A DNA stretch of 9,473 bases from an uncultured Caryophanales bacterium (GTDB lineage Bacteria; Bacillota_I; Bacilli_A; RFN20; CAG-826): contig CAMJEC010000041.1 of the NCBI GenBank assembly GCA_946404585.1, positions 1 to 9,473 of the forward strand, read 5' to 3'. The translations under genes were made by a program, and so were the position numbers. This document shows positions 6,479-9,473 of this stretch, one piece after another. The notes under the pieces are model-generated. The model did no database searches and was not told the DNA's origin. It saw only the letters and a list, made by a program, of their open reading frames with translations. Within the stretch, counting starts at the first letter, position 1, and every line of letters begins with the position of its first letter.

Positions 6479-6955
6479 ATGAAAGCAATCATTGAAATTA
6501 ACAAATATGGCACAATCGAAGTCGAATTAGACAGGGAAACAGCGCCTATCACCGTTGATAACTTTGTGAAGCTTGCTGACAAGGGATTTTATAAGGGATT
6601 AACCTTTCACCGTGTCATCAAAGGCTTCATGATTCAAGGTGGCTGCCCAAAGGGCAATGGCACAGGTGGTCCTGGTTATTGCATTAAAGGCGAATTTGCC
6701 GCAAACGGCGTTAATAACCCAATCAGTCACAAAAGAGGCGTTATTTCCATGGCTAGAGCTATGGATCCAAACTCCGCTGGTAGCCAATTCTTCATTATGC
6801 ATAAAGATGGTGAGTTCTTAGATGGTCAATATGCGGCTTTTGGTCATGTTACCAAAGGTATTGAAGTCGTTGATGCTATTGCATCAGTGAGAACAAGCCC
6901 AAACGATAGACCTCTTGAAGCTGTTGTTATTAAAGATATTAGAATCGAGAAATAA
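6479..6955 (+). CDS. ppiB: Peptidyl-prolyl cis-trans isomerase, cyclophilin type
   Basis: This enzyme speeds cis-trans isomerisation of Xaa-Pro bonds during protein folding. The 158-residue protein is a single cyclophilin domain with no signal peptide or membrane segment, so it should be cytoplasmic. The active-site block FHRVIKGFMIQGG (43-55) supplies Arg45, Phe50, Met51 and Gln53, equivalent to Arg55, Phe60, Met61 and Gln63 of human cyclophilin A. SMARA (90-94) and GSQFFI (101-106) complete the site. The position of cyclophilin A Trp121 is Phe113 here (EFLDG), as in many bacterial cyclophilins, which generally lowers cyclosporin A binding. The start is set by a strong Shine-Dalgarno. nfo begins two bases after the stop, so the two are very likely co-transcribed and coupled. 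The gene symbol is by family; other cyclophilin paralogue names are possible. Confidence 0.93.
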   Translation: MKAIIEINKYGTIEVELDRETAPITVDNFVKLADKGFYKGLTFHRVIKGFMIQGGCPKGNGTGGPGYCIKGEFAANGVNNPISHKRGVISMARAMDPNSAGSQFFIMHKDGEFLDGQYAAFGHVTKGIEVVDAIASVRTSPNDRPLEAVVIKDIRIEK

Positions 6956-6957
6956 TT

Positions 6958-7848
6958 ATGGCTAAGGATTTATTAATTGGTTCTCACGTCGGCATGAACG
7001 GCCCAGATTATTATCTAGGCAGCGTTAAAGAAGCCATTAGCTATGGCGCTACAACATTTATGTTCTATACAGGCGCGCCACAAAACACATTCCGTAAGCC
7101 TTTAAACGACCTTAAGATTGAAGAAGGACGCGCTTTGCTCAAAGAGCAAGGTTTTGACGAAAGTAAAATCGTCGTTCATGCTCCCTATATCATGAATCCT
7201 GCAAATAAGAGCCGTCCTGATCTTTTAGAATTAACTCTTAAGACATTAACAAATGAACTTAGAAGAACACACGCCTTTGGTGCGAAGATTCTTGTCCTTC
7301 ATCCAGGTAACCATTTAGGCCTTGGTTCTGAAGAAGCCATTAAGAACTTAGTGGAAAACTTAGATACAGTTTTAGCTCAAGATGGCACTGATGTGCGTAT
7401 AGCCATAGAAACTATGGCGGGCAAAGGTTCTGAAATCGGTACTTGCTTTGAAGATGTCAAAAAGATTCTTGATAACTGCAAGTATCCAGAACGTTTAGGC
7501 GTTTGCCTTGATACATGCCACGTACATGACGCTGGCTACGATGTAAACGAAGTCGACGACTTATTAGCCGAGTTTGATAGAATCATCGGTTTAAAGCACC
7601 TTTTAGTGGTCCATGTGAACGATTCTAAGAACATCAGAGGCGCGCATAAAGACCGTCATGAGAACTTAGGATACGGCGAAATTGGTTTTGATGCCCTTTG
7701 CAAACTCGCTAATCACCCATTGTTAAGAGATATTCCCAAAATCTTAGAGACTCCTTACATTAATGAAAAAGCCCCTTACTTTGATGAAATCAGAATGTTA
7801 AGGGACGAGAAATTCATTGATGGTTGGAAGAATAAATATTTAGCGTAA
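6958..7848 (+). CDS. nfo: Endonuclease IV (AP endonuclease)
   Basis: Nfo cuts DNA 5' to abasic sites and removes 3' blocking groups in base excision repair, using three zinc ions in a TIM barrel. The 296-residue protein has all nine metal ligands of the E. coli enzyme by motif: His74 (VVHAPY), His115 (VLHPGNH), Glu151 (AIETMAGKG), Asp185 and His188 (LDTCHVHDAGYD), His219 (VVHVNDSK), Asp232 and His234 (KDRHENLGYGEIG) and Glu264 (LETPY). It should therefore be active. Start: ATG two bases after the ppiB stop, with only a weak GAGA (6947-6950) as ribosome-binding site, consistent with coupling to ppiB translation. Its 3' end overlaps the 3' end of ispG on the opposite strand by nine bases, and no hairpin terminator is evident. 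Confidence 0.96.
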   Translation: MAKDLLIGSHVGMNGPDYYLGSVKEAISYGATTFMFYTGAPQNTFRKPLNDLKIEEGRALLKEQGFDESKIVVHAPYIMNPANKSRPDLLELTLKTLTNELRRTHAFGAKILVLHPGNHLGLGSEEAIKNLVENLDTVLAQDGTDVRIAIETMAGKGSEIGTCFEDVKKILDNCKYPERLGVCLDTCHVHDAGYDVNEVDDLLAEFDRIIGLKHLLVVHVNDSKNIRGAHKDRHENLGYGEIGFDALCKLANHPLLRDIPKILETPYINEKAPYFDEIRMLRDEKFIDGWKNKYLA

Positions 7849-8889
7849 ACTATCTATTTCTTTAATTAAAGCGTCATAAGCTTCGTCTTCTGACACTTTT
7901 TTTATGACTTGGCCTTTTTTGAAGATGACATATTGACCTTTGCCACCCGCGATACCGATATCCGCGCTCTTACCTTCACCTGGCCCGTTGACGATGCAAC
8001 CCATAACTGCGACAGTAAGCTTGATACTATTGTCTTCAAGATACTTAAAGACTTTCGCGCCTAATGGTTTGACATCAACTTGGGTTCTACCACATGTTGG
8101 ACAAGAAATAAATGTAGGATAATTTTCGTATAATCCACAGTCATGGAGTAAACGCTTCGCGGCAATGACTTCAGATTGAGCATCTCCAGTAATGGAAATT
8201 CTAATGGTATCCCCTATTCCTTCTAAAAGAAGAGGCGCTAAACCAGCGGTACTTCTAATAACTGATAAATCATATGGTCCCGCTTCGGTAATGCCAATGT
8301 GTAATGGATATGGGAATAACTCGCTTGCGAGTTCATAGGCATTGATTGTTTCTTTAATATTGCTGGCCTTTAAAGAAATCACAATGTCATGGAAATCATA
8401 TTTCTCTAGAATTTGAACTTGTTTCTTTGCGGATAAGAGAAGCTTATGGGCTAATGGAATATCGGCGTCAGCGAATTCTTGGCTGACTGATCCAGAGTTA
8501 GCGCCCACTCTTATAGCAACATGTTTTTTCTTGGCGAGTTCAACGATTTCTTTAATTTTTGCTTCATCAGAAATGTTTCCAGGATTAAGTCTAATCTTAT
8601 CAACACCGTTTTTAATCGCTTGGATAGCGAAGTCACCATTAAAATGGATGTCAGCAATTAATGGAATCTTAATTTGCTTCTTAATTTCTTTAATCGCTTG
8701 AGCGTCTTCTTCATCGAGGATGGAGACACGCATCATATCTGCGCCTAATTTCGCGCATTCGTTAATTTCTTTAACGACTTCTTCAACGTGAGAAGTCTTA
8801 TGTTTGCACATTGATTGGATTAAAACTTTGTTCTGACCACCGATGGTGATACGTCCAATCTTTGCTTGTCTAGTTTCTGTTCGTTTCAT
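7840..8889 (-). CDS. ispG: 4-hydroxy-3-methylbut-2-en-1-yl diphosphate synthase, IspG
   Basis: IspG (GcpE) reduces methylerythritol cyclodiphosphate to HMBPP, the penultimate step of the MEP isoprenoid pathway, using a [4Fe-4S] cluster and an electron donor such as flavodoxin or ferredoxin. The 349-residue protein has an N-terminal TIM barrel (IQSMCKHKT at 24-32, PLIADIHFN at 76-84, KIRLNPGNI at 98-106) and a C-terminal cluster domain. The cluster ligands are Cys263 and Cys266 (SCPTCGRTQ), Cys298 and Glu305 (MGCIVNGPGEGK). It is the short bacterial form without the plant insert. The ATG is the only plausible start: an in-frame TAA lies four codons upstream with no start codon between. There is no Shine-Dalgarno, but TATAAT ends eight bases before the ATG, suggesting a near-leaderless message. 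It is the only minus-strand gene here, convergent with nfo and divergent from rpmG. Confidence 0.97.
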   Translation of the reverse strand: MKRTETRQAKIGRITIGGQNKVLIQSMCKHKTSHVEEVVKEINECAKLGADMMRVSILDEEDAQAIKEIKKQIKIPLIADIHFNGDFAIQAIKNGVDKIRLNPGNISDEAKIKEIVELAKKKHVAIRVGANSGSVSQEFADADIPLAHKLLLSAKKQVQILEKYDFHDIVISLKASNIKETINAYELASELFPYPLHIGITEAGPYDLSVIRSTAGLAPLLLEGIGDTIRISITGDAQSEVIAAKRLLHDCGLYENYPTFISCPTCGRTQVDVKPLGAKVFKYLEDNSIKLTVAVMGCIVNGPGEGKSADIGIAGGKGQYVIFKKGQVIKKVSEDEAYDALIKEIDSLR

Positions 8890-8897
8890 ATGCCAGT

Positions 8898-8903
8898 ATT
8901 ATA
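8898..8903 (-). promoter_or_regulatory. Consensus -10 box (TATAAT) of ispG
   Basis: On the minus strand a perfect TATAAT is followed by eight bases and then the ispG ATG. Standard spacing puts the first transcribed base at the A opposite 8891, giving a two-base leader (AUAUG...). The -35 position at 17 bases (TATTTT) is poor, though the upstream stretch is very AT-rich. Confidence 0.55.
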
Positions 8904-8929
8904 ACCTAGTTTATTCATAAAAAATATAT

Positions 8930-8957
8930 TTGCATTATATTTTACCTGTGGTAAGAT
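8930..8957 (+). promoter_or_regulatory. Extended -10 promoter of rpmG
   Basis: TTGCAT (8930-8935) lies 16 bases before TAAGAT (8952-8957), which carries the extended -10 signature TG-N (TG at 8949-8950). Transcription should begin near 8964, leaving a leader of about 23 bases. It is back to back with the ispG promoter in a 97-base gap. Confidence 0.6.
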
Positions 8958-8972
8958 ATTTAAGCGACTTTG

Positions 8973-8978
8973 AAGGAG
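8973..8978 (+). promoter_or_regulatory. Shine-Dalgarno that fixes the rpmG start
   Basis: AAGGAG at 8973-8978, eight bases before ATG 8987, decides the start in favour of a 55-residue L33. A TTG in the same frame at 8930 would add 19 residues, but it lies inside the -35 element and has no homology to L33. Confidence 0.85.
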
Positions 8979-8986
8979 AAAATCAA

Positions 8987-9154
8987 ATGGCAAGCAAAGA
9001 TGATAGAATCTCATTAACACTTAAATGCACAGAATGTGGCGAGGAAAATTACCTCACTTCTAAAAATAAAAAGAAACACGCTGATCGTTTAGAATTAAAG
9101 AAGTATTGCCCACGTTGCAAAAAAGTTACTCTCCATCGTGAGAAAAAGAAATAA
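8987..9154 (+). CDS. rpmG: 50S ribosomal protein L33, zinc-binding (C+) form
   Basis: L33 is a small protein of the large ribosomal subunit near the E site. The 55-residue product has the zinc ribbon Cys14-x2-Cys17 (CTEC) and Cys41-x2-Cys44 (CPRC), so it is the C+ version; cysteine-free paralogues can replace it under zinc starvation in Bacillus, but none is seen here. Other family features are the basic middle segment (SKNKKKHADRLELKKYCP) and the C-terminal HREKKK. The start is chosen by a strong Shine-Dalgarno. The gene is monocistronic in appearance, with its own extended -10 promoter and an intrinsic terminator whose 5' arm overlaps the stop codon (TAA, 9152-9154). No operator resembling a zinc-regulator site is evident to me. 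Confidence 0.96.
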   Translation: MASKDDRISLTLKCTECGEENYLTSKNKKKHADRLELKKYCPRCKKVTLHREKKK

Positions 9155-9175
9155 TAGGCCTGTGCCTATTTTTTT
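9153..9175 (+). terminator. Rho-independent terminator of rpmG
   Basis: AATAGGC (9153-9159) and GCCTATT (9164-9170) form a perfect 7-bp stem with a CTGT loop, followed directly by five more T (9171-9175), so the U-run is seven long counting the stem end. The stem begins within the rpmG stop codon. GCCTAT recurs at 9178-9183 over the next gene's start, so the 5' arm has a second possible partner. Confidence 0.85.
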
Positions 9176-9181
9176 GTGCCT

Positions 9182-9473
9182 ATGATTAAAGTAGTTCCTT
9201 TTATATATGAAGGTGTGGATGAATTATACGCTAATACGTATCTTTTAATCGACTCCGATAATAACTGTGTTGTCATAGATCCCGCTAAAGAATATCCAGG
9301 AATCGTTAATTATATTAAGAAAAATGAGCTTAACCTAAAGGCTATCTTATTAACACACGGTCATGTTGACCATATGCGTGGTGTTGATGTTTTAGTGGAA
9401 GCTTTTAATGCCCCTTTATATATCGGCTTTGATGATGAAGATAAGCTCAGTGATACATACGCTAATGTGTCAT
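9182..9473 (+). CDS. MBL-fold hydrolase, glyoxalase II / YqgX-like (cut by right edge)
   Basis: Ninety-seven codons are visible and the frame is open to the window end. The product begins MIKVVPFIYEG, passes NTYLLID and VVIDPA (typical first strands of the metallo-beta-lactamase fold), and reaches the metal motif THGHVDH (His59, His61, Asp63, His64), the HxHxDH signature, followed by GVDVLVEAFNAPLY. This matches the YqgX/YcbL branch annotated as hydroxyacylglutathione-hydrolase-like thioesterases; the true substrate cannot be read from this part, and many Bacillota lack glutathione. ATG 9182 is chosen, though GTG 9176 in the same frame is possible; the frame is closed by TAG at 9155. There is no Shine-Dalgarno, and the rpmG terminator ends six bases upstream, so expression depends on read-through or on a weak box (TATTTT, 9167-9172) within the terminator. 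Confidence 0.88.
   Translation, partial: MIKVVPFIYEGVDELYANTYLLIDSDNNCVVIDPAKEYPGIVNYIKKNELNLKAILLTHGHVDHMRGVDVLVEAFNAPLYIGFDDEDKLSDTYANVS

Noticed and set aside
7860..7871. Perfect 12-base palindrome CTTTAATTAAAG
   Set aside because: It is AT-rich, within ispG coding sequence and not beside any promoter; probably chance.
7873..7920. Possible nfo terminator inside ispG (GTCATAA 7873-7879 with TTATGAC 7902-7908, then CCTTTTTT)
   Set aside because: The stem has only two G-C pairs and a 22-base loop, the T-run starts several bases after the stem, and the DNA encodes a normal ispG C-terminus.
8930..8986. TTG start giving a 19-residue extension of L33
   Set aside because: The TTG is part of the likely -35 element, the extension has no L33 homology, and ATG 8987 has a strong Shine-Dalgarno.
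1..9473. A novel defence, mobile or CRISPR system
   Set aside because: Every sizeable reading frame belongs to a known core family, gaps are all under 100 bases, and there are no spacer-repeat arrays, integrases, transposases or tRNA attachment sites.

Overview
The window is a densely packed housekeeping stretch from a low-GC Gram-positive-type bacterium. It holds eleven protein genes, two of them cut by the window edges, and no RNA genes, insertion sequences, CRISPR arrays or phage genes. The gene content and order (recO C-terminus, single-chain glycyl-tRNA synthetase, dnaG, primary sigma factor, trmK, Nif3-family gene, then nfo, ispG, rpmG and a YqgX-like MBL-fold gene) resemble the dnaG-sigA neighbourhood of Bacillus and relatives as I recall it. 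Modest GC, a C+ (zinc) L33, a compact Nif3 and an AT-rich spacer style suggest a Bacilli-class lineage close to Erysipelotrichia, RF39 or Acholeplasma-like groups; that placement is inference. Trp is written TGG in the genes and one gene ends in TGA, so the standard bacterial code fits and the Mycoplasma code does not.

Layout. Bases 1-351 encode the end of RecO. A clear sigma-70 promoter precedes glyQS (440-1813). dnaG (1860-3650) has no Shine-Dalgarno but has a perfect TATAAT seven bases before its ATG. A perfect AT-rich dyad separates it from rpoD (3690-4997). rpoD, trmK and the Nif3 gene overlap by one and four bases, and ppiB and nfo follow after 49 and 2 bases, so 1860-7848 could be one transcription unit on the plus strand. 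ispG (7840-8889) lies on the minus strand, converges on nfo with a nine-base overlap, and also lacks a Shine-Dalgarno while having TATAAT eight bases before its ATG. Divergently, rpmG (8987-9154) has its own extended -10 promoter and a strong intrinsic terminator, followed at once by an MBL-fold hydrolase gene that runs off the right edge.

Functionally the plus-strand cluster joins replication initiation (primase), transcription initiation (primary sigma), tRNA charging and methylation, DNA repair (RecO, endonuclease IV) and protein folding; ispG marks the MEP isoprenoid pathway. I see no new defence or mobile system. The points most worth a second look are an AT-hook-like motif plus a very acidic linker in the primary sigma factor, the probable leaderless transcripts of dnaG and ispG, and the rpmG terminator whose 3' arm is duplicated over the next gene's start codon.
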